Positions 1 to 11,778 of a stretch of 64,000 nucleotides of DNA are shown here, piece after piece (positions within the stretch are counted from its first letter, which is position 1; each line of letters starts with the position of its first letter). The notes beneath the pieces were generated by a model that had not been told where the DNA came from, did no database searches, and was given only the letters and a program-made list of their open reading frames with translations. This DNA comes from Telopea speciosissima. Taxonomy: Eukaryota; Streptophyta; Magnoliopsida; Proteales; Proteaceae. The position numbers and the translations under genes are program-made. The stretch spans positions 26,583,001 through 26,647,000 of the forward strand of contig NC_057916.1 of NCBI RefSeq assembly GCF_018873765.1, written 5' to 3'.

Positions 1-328
1 CCTTGAATAGGAACAGTATCTTCATTATTTTCCATATTCTCCCCCTGAGGGGAATTTTCTTTAGTTTCCATGTTCTCCCCCTAAGGGGAATTTTCGGTCT
101 CTGGTTGGCTAAGGTGTAAAGGATTATCAATAGTGAACACCTCTTCACTAGTATTCTCCCCCTGACGAGGTGGGGAAGAATAATATGGACTGTTCTCATT
201 GAAGGTAACATCCATACTGACCATAGTGCGTCTAGTAGGAGGGTGGTAACACTTGTACCCTTTCTAGGTTGCAAGCTAACCCAAAAAAATGCACTTCAAA
301 CTGCGGGGTTGAAGTTTACCAGGGTTGT
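1..328 (-). mobile_element. Copia B, left segment (integrase end and linker)
   Basis: Minus-strand Ty1/copia coding sequence that continues beyond the left edge. It matches the same part of copia C near 62560-62740, including the repeated CTCCCCCTGA linker segments and the integrase C-terminal LKCIFLG motif on the minus strand. It is collinear with the segment that resumes at 7200. A 5 bp repeat GTTGT at 324-328 and 7200-7204 shows that both pieces are one old element separated by a later insertion. It is a fossil with several breaks. Confidence 0.85.
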
Positions 329-695
329 TGATGCAGCACCAAGTGCCCACATCCGAAGGAAGAAGAAGAAGAAGAAGAAGAAGCCATGAAAGTAGGCTTA
401 GGTTGGGAGCCATAGAGTAGGTTTGCACTATAGTATTTCCTATACTTAGTTTATTTTTCTGTTTTTAAATTGAACCGGTTCAAATTGGTTGCATCCAATT
501 GGTTCAATTTAAGTGATTTAGTTAAGTGTCTTTTAATTTAAGTTAGTAGGGACAATTAGGTATTTTTACTTTAAGTTTTAAGTTATTTTATGTTTAGCAA
601 CACCCTTCCACGATTTATGAAGGATGTGTTTAAATTGTAATAGGTTTTGACCTTTGGCCTATTATTATAAATAAAGTTAGATCGTGGGAGGCTCC

Positions 696-983
696 TGTTA
701 GAAGTCATGTAATAGGGGTAGTTTAGGAACTAGTCTCATTACTAGTTGCCTTATTATGTAATTCTGTTCTTTCTTCTTTATTTCCCTTGTACCTCCTTAG
801 GGAGGTGGATGTAATTCTCTCCTTATTATGTTTGAAGTAATATAGGTGTATGGAGATGTCTCTCCAACACAACCGATTCACAACCCAACATATTCTCTTC
901 TCTTTTCTCTCTTCTCTTCTCTCCTTCTTCTTCCTCCAACTTCTTCCTCCTCTCCTACTTATCTCCCTAACCTAAATCTAACT
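696..983 (+). repeat. Copia A 5' LTR
   Basis: 288 bp direct repeat beginning TGTTAGA and ending TCTAACT, a short imperfect inverted repeat. It ends in a long CT-rich tract (roughly 895-960). The 3' partner is 6059-6360. The flanking GCTCC duplication fixes the left edge. Confidence 0.93.
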
Positions 984-995
984 TGGTATCAGAGC
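984..995 (+). other. Copia A primer-binding site
   Basis: TGGTATCAGAGC follows the 5' LTR directly. This is the usual plant copia primer site complementary to the 3' end of initiator methionine tRNA. Confidence 0.92.
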
Positions 996-1634
996 CTAAG
1001 GGTTTGAGAGTCGAATCTATCTCCTTGTTCCCATTCTTTTCTTCTCTTTGAAACCCTAGGGAACAAAGGGTTTCAAGGAGAAGCTCCATATGTAAGAACC
1101 CTGTTGAAAGGAGAATGAAATAGGTTTAATACAACCAATTCTCAGGTTTGCAACTGCTATTTGAGCTTGGAGGAAGCTCCTTGGATGTTTTGAAGCTTCT
1201 CTAGCCACTGCTAGAGTTACCGCCTGCTCCACCTTGGAGTTTCTGTCTCTCTCTATCTCGGCATGGTTTTGGAGCTTGGACTATGTCACTAGAATCGCCC
1301 AAGGGTGCTGGTGAAGACCCTTGTGCTCCTTCTTGCTACTTGGAGACTCCATAAGAGTACAATCCTTTTTTCGTGGAGCTCTGTTTTCTGCCCAGGTAAA
1401 GCCGAGAATGTTCAACTTCTGGTTTTCTCATATTTGGACTGTAATACCCTATCTCCTTTGGTGAGTGATGCTTGTGCACAGCTTTTGTGAAGCAGTTTGA
1501 ACTTGTTTGAGATTGATGCTATCTATTGGAATGTATTAGGGTGCAGTTTTTTCAAGGCTGCCTCTGTTTTTTCCTTGTATTTGGTTCTCTTTGGGTTGAG
1601 TGTGTACTCCCCTCTTGGATTGGTACCCTAGTAT

Positions 1635-2640
1635 ATGGTCAAGTACCATTTCCCTTACATGATGGTTGGTACAGAGTCTTCTGAGCTTGGTTCGGCTGAT
1701 TCACAGCCCCCTTCAACAGCTCCTCAGTTGGTTTATGAGAGTACTCACCAACATATTTCCTTTGTGAAGCTTGATGGTACTAATTACTTGGATTGGTCAC
1801 ATTCTGTGAGACTTTCCCTTAGAAGTAGAGGAAAACTTGGATATATCACAGGTACCATCAAGGCTCCAGAAGCTGGTTCACCTACTTTTGATAAATGGGA
1901 GACTGAAAATTCTACAGTTATGACATGGTTGATCTTCTCCATAAAGCCCGAGATTGGGAGAAGGTTTATAAGGAAAGAAACTGCCAAAGCAATCTGGGAT
2001 AGTATCTCTGAGGCCTTTGACAGAGTAGGTGACTCTGCCAAGGTCTATCAGCTCCATAAAAAAATTCACTCAATGAAGCAGGGTGACAGAACTATTTCTA
2101 AGTACTACAGTGCTTTTCTTAGTCTTGTGGAGGAGTATGACCACTACAGGGACCTTCATTTGACCAACCCAAAGGATGAAGCAAAGGTGTATCGGACTCT
2201 TGAAAAGGAGCGTGTTTTTTCTTTACTTGGTGGTCTAAACCCTGACTATGAGCTAGTTGGACTGCAGCTGTTAGGCCGGTCTCCCCTTCCCTCTCTTAGT
2301 GAGGTCTGTAGTCACTTACAGAGTGAGGTGACTTGGCGACTTACTGTGGAACCACCACCAGCATCATCTCATGAGAGGTCAGCCCTCAATTCCAGTTCTT
2401 TTAGGGACACTCGTGAAGGTAGTAGAGGCCAAGGGCCTAACTGTGAGGAAGCCAGTGCCGTGGAGACAGTTGGTGCCAGTGGAGTTGGGCGAGACAGATT
2501 TAAATATGATCATTGTGGATGAACTGGACACACCAAGGATAGGTGTTGGTCTCTTCATGGTCGTCCTCCTGGTACCCGTGGTCGTGGTGGCCGTAGAGGG
2601 GGAGCTCAAGCTCATTCCTCGACGACTGAGGCTGATGCTC
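1635..2640 (+). other. Copia A gag region (fossil)
   Basis: The N-terminal part reads as a copia gag (motif LDGTNYLDWS, then the UBN2-type segment with YSAFLSLVEEYDHY), followed by a zinc-knuckle-like Cys/His segment near 2500-2555. Gag would form the virus-like particle. It is part of a non-functional copy and is described only as a fossil part. Confidence 0.85.
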
Positions 2641-2759
2641 CACAGGAAGACTCCACCTTTATGGATGCAGTGGTTCGCAGGGTCGTGTCACAGTTGAGCA
2701 CATCTTTTACACCTAGTATGGCTGGCTCCTCATCATCCTTAGCTTTACAGGTCTCCACC

Positions 2760-5700
2760 TCAGCTTCTACTGCCGCTCAGTCTTGGGTCATTGACTCTAG
2801 TGCCACAGACCACATGACTGGTACGTCTCATTATTATGATTCCTATATCATTTGCTCTGGCAAGGATAAGGTTAGGGTAGCTGATGGCTCCCTTTCCTCC
2901 ATATCTGGTAAGGGTAATATCCCTGTGACATCATCTATTTCCCTCACTTCTGTTCTTCATGTTCCTAACCTTACACTGAACCTTTTATCTGTGAGTCATC
3001 TGACTAAATCTCTCAACTGTTGTGTCACATTTTTTCCTTCTCACTGTCTTTTTCAGGATTTGGTGATGAAGAGGATTATTGGTAGTGGACGTGAGGAGCA
3101 AGGCCTCTATCTTTTTTACCCTTTTTTGCCCACAGCTCAATCCTATGTGTGTGGCCGTAATGATAGTAGTTCTGTGGATTCTGTTATGTTATGGCATCGT
3201 CGTCTTGACCATCCATCTTTTGTTGTAATGAGGAAACAATTGCCTCACTTATTTTCTTCTATTGCCTATTCTCATGTTTTTCAATGTGAACCATGTATAT
3301 TTGCCAAACATTGTCGGTCTTCATATCCTTATCATGGTAATAGAACTGTTGCTCCTTTCCATATTGTGCATACTGATGTTAGGGGTCCTTCCCCTACTAC
3401 TTCTTTATTTGGCTATCGTTAATTTGTGTCATTTGTTGATGATTTTTCACGTGCTACATGGATTGTTCTTCTGAAGCATAAAAGTGATGTTTGTGATGCC
3501 TTTCAGAATTTTTATCAAATCATTCTTACTCAATTTGAGACTCGGATCAAAATTGTTCAATCTGATAAAGGGGGAGAGTACATGTTTGGTGGCCTTCAAA
3601 CCTTCTTTACTACTCATGGCATTATCCATCAGCTAGCGTGTGTTGACACACCCTAACAAAATGGGGTTGCTGAGAGGAAAAATCGCCATCTATTGGAGGT
3701 CACCCGTAGTCTCTTGTTTGGCATGCATGTCCCCAAGACCTTCTGGTCTGCGACTATTCTCACTGCCTCCTTTCTCATCAATCGTATGCCTACCAAGCTT
3801 CTTGATTTCAAATCTCCCTTGGACATCTTATCTCCCAAGGCCTCTGCTTTTTCTCTTCCCCCTAGAGTCTTTGGCTGTGTTTGTTATGTGCATGTAAACA
3901 AATCTGCTCACACTAAATTTGACCCCAAAGCTCTCAAGTGTCTCTTCCTTGGGTATTCTTCTACTACCAAAGGGTACAAGTGTTATCACCCCTCTTCCCA
4001 CAGATGTATCATTTCCAAGGATGTTACCTTTCTTGTATTTGTTCCTTTCTTTGTCCCTTCTCAGCATCCTCTTCAGGGGGAGAATTGTGGGAGTGAGCAG
4101 GCTACTGATGATTTCTTCCTTTCTCCTCTACCTACATCTCCTTTTATGCTTGACATTGGAAAACACAGGACTGTAGATGTGGTTGAGGCTGATGATCAAC
4201 AAGGGGGGAATACAGAATTGGTTGTTGAAAGTGGTTCTGGTAAGGAGAAGGATTACCACATTACATACAAAAGAGGTGAAGGCTTGCATAATATAGGAAA
4301 GAAGACCCACCAAGAGTCCTCCTCAGATCCAGATCCACATCCTGAGATTCATTCTTCTCAATCAGGTGGCATTCCTTCTCCTCCATTTGATTTGGACCTT
4401 CCTATTGCTGTTAGGAAAGTGAAAAGAGCTTGTACTAATCCTATATCCCAGTTTGTTTCCTATGATGCACTTTCTCCTACAGGTCTTGCCTTTATTACTG
4501 CTCTTTCTACTGCTTCCATTCCCAAGAATGTCATTGATGCTATGTCTGACCCAAAGTGGAGACAAGCTATGTCTGAGGAGATGGTGGCACTTGAGAAGAA
4601 TGGTACTTGGCAACTTGTGGACCTCCTCAAGGGACATGTCCCAGTTGGATGCAGATGGATCTACACAATCAAGTATAAATCTGATGGCAGTGTTGAGAGA
4701 TACAAAGCAAGTTTGGTGGCCAAGGGGTACAGTCAGGTCTATGGAATTGACTACCAGGAGACATTTGCTCCTGTGGTCAAGCATAACTCAATAAAAGTTC
4801 TTTTATCTTTGGCTGCCAATAAAGATTGGCCTTTATATCAGTTGGATGTGAAGAATGCCTTCCTTCATGGCGACTTGGAAGAGGAAGTATACATGCAAAC
4901 CCCACCAGGCTTCAAGATGCCTTTAGCTGAAGGGAAAGTATGCCTCCTTAAGAAGGCTCTATATGGTCTCAAACAGTCACCAAAGGCATGGTTTGAGCGC
5001 TTCCGACAGGCTATTCTGAAGAATGGATATTCCCAGAGCTAAGCTGATCACACTCTCTTTACCAAGCGGAGTAATGGTACCCATCACAGCCCTCATTATC
5101 TATGTTGATGATATCGTGGTTACAGGAGATGATATAACTGAGATAGGTAAATTAAAGAGCTACTTGGCACAGCAATTTAAGATCAAAGATCTGGGTCCCT
5201 TGAAGTACTTCTTAGGAATTGAAGTATCAAGGACCAAGAAAGGAATCAACATATGTCAGAGGAAGTTTATTCTTGATTTGTTGACAGAGACAGGGATGTT
5301 AGGCTGCAAACCAGCAAGCTCTCCTATTGAGCAGAATCACAAACTAGGAGAGGATTGTGGTCATTCTCTTGTTGATGCGGGGAAGTATCAAAGGTTAGTG
5401 GGTAAGCTTATCTATCTCTCTATGACTCGGCCAGATATCTCCTATGCAGTGGGACTAGACAGCCAATTCATGTATGCTCCCAAGAGTGGCCACTTGGATG
5501 CTGTGTATCGCATTCTAAGGTATTTGAAGTCTTCTACAGGGAAAGGACAGTTGTATGCAAGGCACAATCACTTGAGAGTGGAAGGTTTCACAGATGCCGA
5601 TTGGGTTGGTTCCATTACAGACAGGAGATCTACCTCCGGCTATTGTACCTTTGTGGGAGGTAGTTACATGGAGGAGTAAGAAACAGCATGTTGTAGCCAG

Positions 5701-6050
5701 ATCTAGTGTAGAGGCAGAATTTAGAGCTATGGCACATGGAGTGTGTGAACTCATCTTGTTAAAAAGACTTGTTCAGGAATTGGGATTTGACACTGAAGAC
5801 CCATGAGGCTGTACTGTAACAACAAGGCTGCCATCAGTATTGCTCACAACCCTGTTCAACATGACCGAACTAAGCACATTGAGGTTGATAGGCACTTCAT
5901 CAAGGAAAAGATATACTCTGGCTGTATTTATACTCTTTTTGTAAAGACTGGTGATCAATTGGCAGATATCTTCACCAAGGCTCTTGCCTCTTCTCAGTTT
6001 AGTACTCTCCTCAGCAAGCTGGGAGTGCATGATATATATTCTCCAGCTTG
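2760..6050 (+). other. Copia A pol region (fossil): protease, integrase, RT, RNase H
   Basis: Approximate domain order: aspartic protease about 2780-3000; GAG-pre-integrase about 3170-3340 (motif WHRRLDHPSF); integrase core about 3360-3950; reverse transcriptase about 4540-5230 (motifs RYKASLVAKGYSQ and YVDDIV); RNase H about 5570-6000 (motif TDADWVGS). Integrase before reverse transcriptase is diagnostic of Ty1/copia. The region carries several breaks and is not expected to make a working polyprotein. Confidence 0.9.
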
Positions 6051-6058
6051 AGGGGGAG
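6051..6058 (+). other. Copia A polypurine tract
   Basis: AGGGGGAG lies directly before the 3' LTR, as expected for the plus-strand primer of an LTR retrotransposon. Confidence 0.85.
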
Positions 6059-6360
6059 TGTTAGAAGTCATGTAACAGGGGTAGTTTAGGAACTAGTCTC
6101 ATTACTAGTTGCCTTATTATGTAATTCTGTTCTTTCTTTTTTATTTCCCTTGTACCTCCCTAGGGAGGTATATATAATTCTCTCCTTATTATGTTTGAAG
6201 TAATATAGGTGTATGGAGATGTCTCTCCAACACAACCGATTCACAACCTAACGTATTCTCTTCTCTTTTCTCTCTTCTCTTTTCTCTCTTCTCTTGTCTC
6301 CTTCTTCTTCCTCCAACTTCTTCCTCCTCTCCTACTTATCTCCCTAACCTAAATCTAACT
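6059..6360 (+). repeat. Copia A 3' LTR
   Basis: 302 bp copy of the 5' LTR at 696-983. It is slightly longer because of an expanded CT tract. It is followed directly by the GCTCC target duplication. Confidence 0.93.
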
Positions 6361-9300
6361 GCTCCCCCACAGTTGAATATTTAAAAAAACAGAATTGTTG
6401 GTTGCCGATTATTGCTGCTACTGCTCTTTAGAGTGTTTTGCCTTGTGGTTCTATCAAGGAAGAAGGGCAGGTGGATCTTCTGTGACTCCTTGCACCGTGA
6501 CGGCCGGGAGGATCTCAATTCGAAGGTAGTTCTATCCTTCACTTCTGTCCAAGCTGCTACCAGTGGATTTTTGCTGCAACTTGGTCACAAATTTCTTCTT
6601 CTAATCCTCTAATTCCCCCCCCCCCAATCGATCCCCTTTATTTTTGTTTGAATTCCATTAAACCCTAGATCTTAATGTCCAGCCATATTTGACCATCAGA
6701 ATTATTTCAAATTCAAACCACAGCCTCCATACTACAGCCCCTCTACTCGATCCAACTTGCAGCCTCATTCTCCCCTCCAACCCTAATTTACCTTGTCTCT
6801 GTAAAACCCAAAAAATCCCTAAAACCTGTCCAGACCTAACTAGCCATCCAATTCAGCCCAAATTACAGTTGAATCTCCCTCTCCCTGCCAGTGATACTCG
6901 ACCAAAACCCTAGCCCTAAAATCCCACTAAAAACCCTAGTTTCAGCCTAACTTCTAAAACCCGAAACCCTAACCCTAATTTCGGAAATTTCAAATCCTTA
7001 TCTAAACCTAATCAAACCTAGCTTATTAGACTCCCTAAAACCTGCCTATTAAAACCATATAAGAATTACCCCATTCCCTCAAACCTAACCCTAGAAATTG
7101 ACCTAAAACCCTAATTCTGCCTATTCGAACCAGCAGCCCCCTTTGAGATCCTGTTGCTTGGCCTCTAATAGGATCCTTCTCCTATTTAGAGCTACATTAG
7201 TTGTGAGTATCCCTCACATAGCATGTAGAACCAAACACTCTAGGTGGGACCACAAAAGAGTTATGGCCAAGTAAAATCTCAGCCGAGCAGCGGTTGTCAA
7301 GGGTTTTAGTGGGCATCCTATTAATTAGGTATGTAGCAGTAAGAACAGCATCCCCCCAATATTGGGAAGGAACATGACAAGCAAACATAATTGCTCTGGC
7401 CACCTCTAGCAAGTGGCGATTCTTCCTTTCTGCAACTCCATTTTGGGCTGGGTGTCAACAAAACTAGTCTGGTAACGGAACCCATGGGAGGCAAGGTAGC
7501 TTTGGAAGTTTCCTTCCACATACTCCTTCCCATTGTCACTCCTCAATATTTTGAGAGTGGCACTAAACTGGGTCTGAACCATATGGTGAAAGTGTTGAAA
7601 ACAAGAAAAAACCTCACTCTTGGTATGCATAAGGTATAACCAAGTATTCCTAGAGTTGCAGTCAATAAAGGAAACAAACCAGCGATGGCCAGAAATAGAC
7701 GGTTGCCGAGTAGGACCCCAAACATCAGTATGAATTAATTCAAGGAATTAAACTACGTTTATTAGAAATTAAATAAGAAACACGAGTTTGTTTGGCTAAA
7801 ACACATGCCTCACAAAAAAATTCAGCCTTATCAACTTTTTTAACTAAACTAGGAAATAATGTAGATAAAGTTCCTAAAGGTGGGTGACCCAATCGGTCAT
7901 GCCATTGTTGAAGTTCAGAAAAGTTTGTAGATGCTTGATTGAGGGAAGGTAATGCAGCTGCAAGACATCCATCGCCAAGTTGATACAATCCACCATGCAC
8001 TCTACTGCATCCAATTGTCTTTCCCGTTGCCAATTCTTGAAAAACACAATGGGAAGGAAAGAAAGTGACTTTACAATTCAAATCACTAGTCAGACAGCTA
8101 ATGGAAAGAAGATTAGTGGTAAAATCTAGAATATGTAAGACATTAGATAAGGGTAGAGAAGGAGAGCAACTGATGGATCCCTTCCCAGATATAGATGAGA
8201 GGGAACCATCTGCTATTCGGACTTTGTCTTTCCCAGAAGTGGGAGAATAACGATGGTAAAGGCTAGAAGAACCTGTAATGTGATCAATGGCGCCAGAGTC
8301 TATGATCCATGGAGTAGAAGCCACTGATGCACAGTGATTGGAAAAAGCAATACCTGAGTGGGCAAAGTTTGAACCTGATGATGTGGAAGAACTGGCAGGA
8401 CCCGTGGTTGCAACGGAAGACTGTATCATACGCCTGAGTGTCAAAAATTCCTCCTGGGAAAAAACGTTTTCAATTGCTGGTGCAGTAGGAAGACTTTCAG
8501 TGTGATTGGCTTTGTTTTTAGATTTTCCACGGGCAGCTATCTTTGCTTCAAAATCAGTAGGCTTACCATGAATTTTCCAACAGGTTGCTATGGTATGGTA
8601 AGGTTTGTTGCAATGCTCACACCTGACTGTTGCCTTGGAGGAATCACCTTGAGTAGAAAGAGCTTCAGTGATGGGAGCAGTTTTGGTAGCAGCTTGAAGA
8701 GCAAATCGATCAAAAGGGATCTTGTTCATCATAGCAGCCCTTCTGGTTTCTTCTGAGTGAACTAAAGCATTCGATTATTCCAGAGTAGGGAAGGGAGATC
8801 TGCATAATATTTGAACACGGATCTGATTGTATTCATCATTCAGGCCAGCTAAGAAATCATATACTCGAACCTTGTCCACATGCATCTTGTATGTAGCAAT
8901 ATCATTGGGATGCTCAAGTTGGATATCAGAATAGTGGTCCAATTGTTGCCATAGGCTCCGAAGAGTAGCATAATATTGAGACACAGACATCTCTTTCTGA
9001 GTGCTGTAATGAATTTTCTTTCTAATTTCATACACTTGGGCATCATTCCCTATATGTTCATAGATTTCTTTGGCAGCAGACCATATTTGGCAGCAATTTC
9101 AAGTAACAAATAACCATCCCCTAGATTTGGTTGCATGGAACTGATAAGATAGGACATTACCACAGAATCATTGGTGATCCATCGATCTTGAGAAGATCCT
9201 TCTGTAGGAGGTTTTGTACTGGTACCCAGGAGATGATTGGTAAGCCTTCGACCAGCAACAGTAAGATAACAAAAACGTGACCATCTCAAATAATTGGATC

Positions 9301-9948
9301 CATCCAATTTAATAGGGTTGGCAATAATAGTGTGGTACTCCTGCTTTCCTTGCCTGTCTCCATTGGAGGTGGCAATAGAATCGTCTGACCCTGTCATTAT
9401 GGAAGAGATGATCTCTGCAAATTTTCCCAAATAGACAGAGAGAGAAGAATTTGTGGTCTTTGGGAGGAATCCTTAAACAAATCGATTTAGGGAATGGTAG
9501 GAGAACCCCAAAAAATCTTCAGTCAAAAAATAGGATCGAATGACCCTTGCTTGCTGAGAAATCAATCCTCCAAAGCTGGCAGAATTGAAAGAGAGAACCT
9601 GAATCGATATGAAGAAATCCAAGGAAATCGATTCAAACAAAGCAGAATTCGATGGAGGTTTGGTGAAGAAGACTCCCTGCTGTTCTTGAGCTTCAAATAG
9701 GAAGGCACGGCTGAAGTCAAAACACAACTCCAAGAGAAGCTTCAAATATCGCAGAAGAGAGGAACCAGATTCCCATCGAGTTTTTAGGTTACCAATTGAT
9801 GAGGTAACATGGGGCAGCAACTAGATCCAAAGGGATCACCTTGTTAAAAAACAAAAAAGAGGAGGTGGAAGATGGATCGAAGGAAGAGAGAGAGAAGAAG
9901 ATGCATCGAAGGGGTGGTTTTGTTGGTACACTATGTTCTTGAAGGAAT

Positions 9949-9959
9949 CTCTGATACCA
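9949..9959 (-). other. Copia B primer-binding site
   Basis: The minus strand reads TGGTATCAGAG immediately next to the 5' LTR, the initiator-Met tRNA primer site also used by copia A. Confidence 0.9.
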
Positions 9960-10308
9960 TGTTCAAACATCAAACTGAGAACATAATGCTTGGATGAGAT
10001 TAGTCTCACCACAAACCTCTATTTATTATTGAAAGAAAAGAACAATCAAACTAAGAATCGATGAAGGAAATCCTACTCTAAGTAGGAATCCTACTAAACC
10101 TATATCTCGTACTCCAACTTAGAGTACAAGACTTACAAAAGTCTACCCATACCAGAATTCCCCACGAATTCTGGTTTACATGTAGGAAAATAGCAATTAA
10201 ATAATTAAAGGAAAAAGACCAGAATACCCCCCCCACGGTATTCTGGTATTACATGAAAGGACAAAAAGACAAAAATACCCCTATCGGGTATAAGTACTCA
10301 ATTCAACA
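9960..10308 (-). repeat. Copia B 5' LTR
   Basis: 349 bp. On the minus strand it starts TGTTGAAT and ends GTTTGAACA. It shares its first part, including the CCAGAATACC segment, with the copia C 3' LTR at 60284-60539. The second LTR of this element is off-window, so no age can be read from LTR divergence. Confidence 0.85.
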
Positions 10309-10461
10309 GTCATCAACAAAAAAAAAATCACGTCAAGGTTACTCAACCAGATTCCCTCCTCACACAAAATTTGTCCCTAAAAGCAGTCTTCCTTCTATAA
10401 AAAACATTCTCAAGTTTGAATAAAACCAAGTTACAAAGCTTAAGAGCTATATTTAGCATAC

Positions 10462-11542
10462 CTTGTATCCATAATAGACTGTTCTGAATGTGGTTCTGTG
10501 TATACTTGAGAACCATCAACACGATCTGATGTTTCTCTACCATTCTCCAATCGATCAGACAAAGCTGTTGCAATTGAGAGGAATACAAAGGGTCTTGACA
10601 ATGCCTGGACAAATAAAATGTTCTTTAGAACTGAAATCCAACAGAACACATCATGCAAAGAAAGGAAAAATAGATGAATCCTATCCCAGTTGAGAAACTT
10701 TACTAAATCATACAATTGAACAATCAAGCATCATCTATATGCAGATCAACTTTAGGAAGAAATAAATGTACATATATCAGAGATTCTGACCTTATCTATG
10801 ACACTGTGATGAGAGAGGCCAACACAGTGTACACACACACACACATATAAACCTCCCCCCAAGAGGTTAGATGAAATTCAACTTTGGGACAGATATCATG
10901 TGGAGAGAAGCAAATGACATGGCTGTTCTCTTGTAATTAAAATATAGAATGTTTTGTTACATCTAAAAATTCCCTAGCAGAATATCTCATTTTGTCAAGT
11001 ATGATGCTAGAGATTGCAAATATAAACAAATCTAGCTCTCTTTCTAGTTAAGGTATGTGGTTCGCCTTATGTATATACAAATAGTTGTTAAAATAACATC
11101 CATTAGATAAATCCAACACATGGGGGTCTCACGATATGCGTTATGGTATGTTCAACTCAACAATACATGTGGAAATGTAAGAACCAACCTGCATGCCTTT
11201 TACAAGACCCCTGAAAAGGGACCATCTCCGGATCCACTTAAGTGGTGGGTAGCAAAGAAGCTGGAGTCCCTGAAGACCATGCCATGCAAATGGACACTTT
11301 GCCTTGGAGAACCTTCGCACAACCTCTAGGGCCATAACTTTTACCAAAAAGAATGCTATATGACCAGCAGTATCACTTCCCATTCTAACACGGTCCACAG
11401 TAGTTATATGTTTGAATCTCTTCTGAAAGAAAACCTCTGGAGCAGAAGAAACTAAACATCTTTCCAATGCCTTTTTACTGACAGAAACACTTGGAACTTC
11501 AAAATTCTGACTTTGAGGAGAAAAATGCAATGAGTCTCCCAT
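10462..11542 (-). CDS. SEC14-like (CRAL-TRIO) family protein, N-terminal exons
   Basis: Two coding exons are visible: 11189-11542 (118 codons from the start) and 10462-10604. Donor sites are CAG/GTTGGT and AAG/GTATGC and the acceptor is TCCAG/GC; phases agree. The first exon encodes a short leader, then ALERCLVSSAPEVFF, then a basic and hydrophobic stretch with QLLCYPPLKWIRRW and GLVKGMQ. The second begins ALSRPFVFLSIATALSD and ends in an acidic, Ser-rich linker. From memory this resembles the N-terminal region of plant SEC14p-like phosphatidylinositol-transfer family proteins such as Arabidopsis AT3G22410. The lipid-binding CRAL-TRIO domain would be encoded by later exons, which are not in the window because copia B starts 153 bases beyond the last visible exon. 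No break is seen in the two exons. The family call is moderate; the gene model is good. Confidence 0.65.
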
Positions 11543-11778
11543 TAAGACAAATTGATGAACATAAAAATAAACGGATAGATCACATAGGCCTTTAAAAGCC
11601 AGACAAAACCATTAACCATAACAGTTAGTATCAGTAGGCCATTGTGAATATTTGGTTATTTATGTTATGGTACGTAAAATCCAAATTGCAGAAATGTCAG
11701 GACCAGGAACAAATGTATGGATGGGAGTTGTAGAACAATGTAAACATGAACTTCAATAAATCCCAGATGAACAACAAC
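11543..11778 (-). other. SEC14-like gene, 5' UTR part of the first coding exon
   Basis: A strong acceptor (CCTTTGCAG/GTTG on the minus strand) ends at 11779, and the start ATG follows at 11542. The stretch between holds no long frame and is taken as 5' UTR. A further small intron inside it cannot be excluded. Confidence 0.5.

Larger units (their letters stand above)
696..6360 (+). mobile_element. Copia A, full-length Ty1/copia retrotransposon
   Basis: Element with two LTRs (696-983 and 6059-6360), a target duplication GCTCC (691-695 and 6361-6365), a primer-binding site directly after the 5' LTR and a purine tract before the 3' LTR. The interior encodes gag, protease, integrase, reverse transcriptase and RNase H in the Ty1/copia order. 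The LTRs differ by about eight substitutions (about 3 percent) plus one length change in a pyrimidine tract, so the insertion is probably one to a few million years old. It looks structurally whole but its coding region carries about five or six breaks, so it is a fossil. Confidence 0.95.
329..7199 (+). mobile_element. Solo-LTR-like insertion, split by copia A
   Basis: Segment starting TGATGCAG and ending CTACATTA, flanked by the target duplication GTTGT. Without copia A (696-6360) it is about 1.2 kb. It has no coding sequence. It has a TATA-like TATTATTATAAATA near 660 on the plus strand, a (GAA)n stretch at about 358-383 and an AAACCCTAA-rich second half (6660-7140), which suits an LTR of a Ty3/gypsy-type element. 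Orientation is inferred from the TATA-like site. The final bases are TA rather than CA, so the assignment as a solo LTR is likely but not certain. Confidence 0.65.
7200..10308 (-). mobile_element. Copia B, right segment (5' LTR, gag, protease, part of integrase)
   Basis: Minus-strand Ty1/copia element of the same family as copia C. From right to left: 5' LTR (9960-10308), primer-binding site, leader, gag (about 9430-8500, with a CX2CX4HX4C zinc knuckle near 8610), protease (about 8300, motif IDSG), GAG-pre-integrase (about 7930-7790) and integrase core (about 7720-7210). The rest continues at 1-328 beyond the solo-LTR insertion and then off-window. It sits in an intron of the SEC14-like gene in the same orientation. 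It is a fossil with several breaks besides the large insertion. Confidence 0.9.

Noticed and set aside
358-383. (GAA)n repeat as a possible regulatory tract
   Set aside because: A simple microsatellite in the solo LTR with no supporting context.
6905-6985. Telomere-like AAACCCTAA words
   Set aside because: They are scattered and degenerate with no tandem array. They belong to the AACCCTA-rich second half of the solo LTR.
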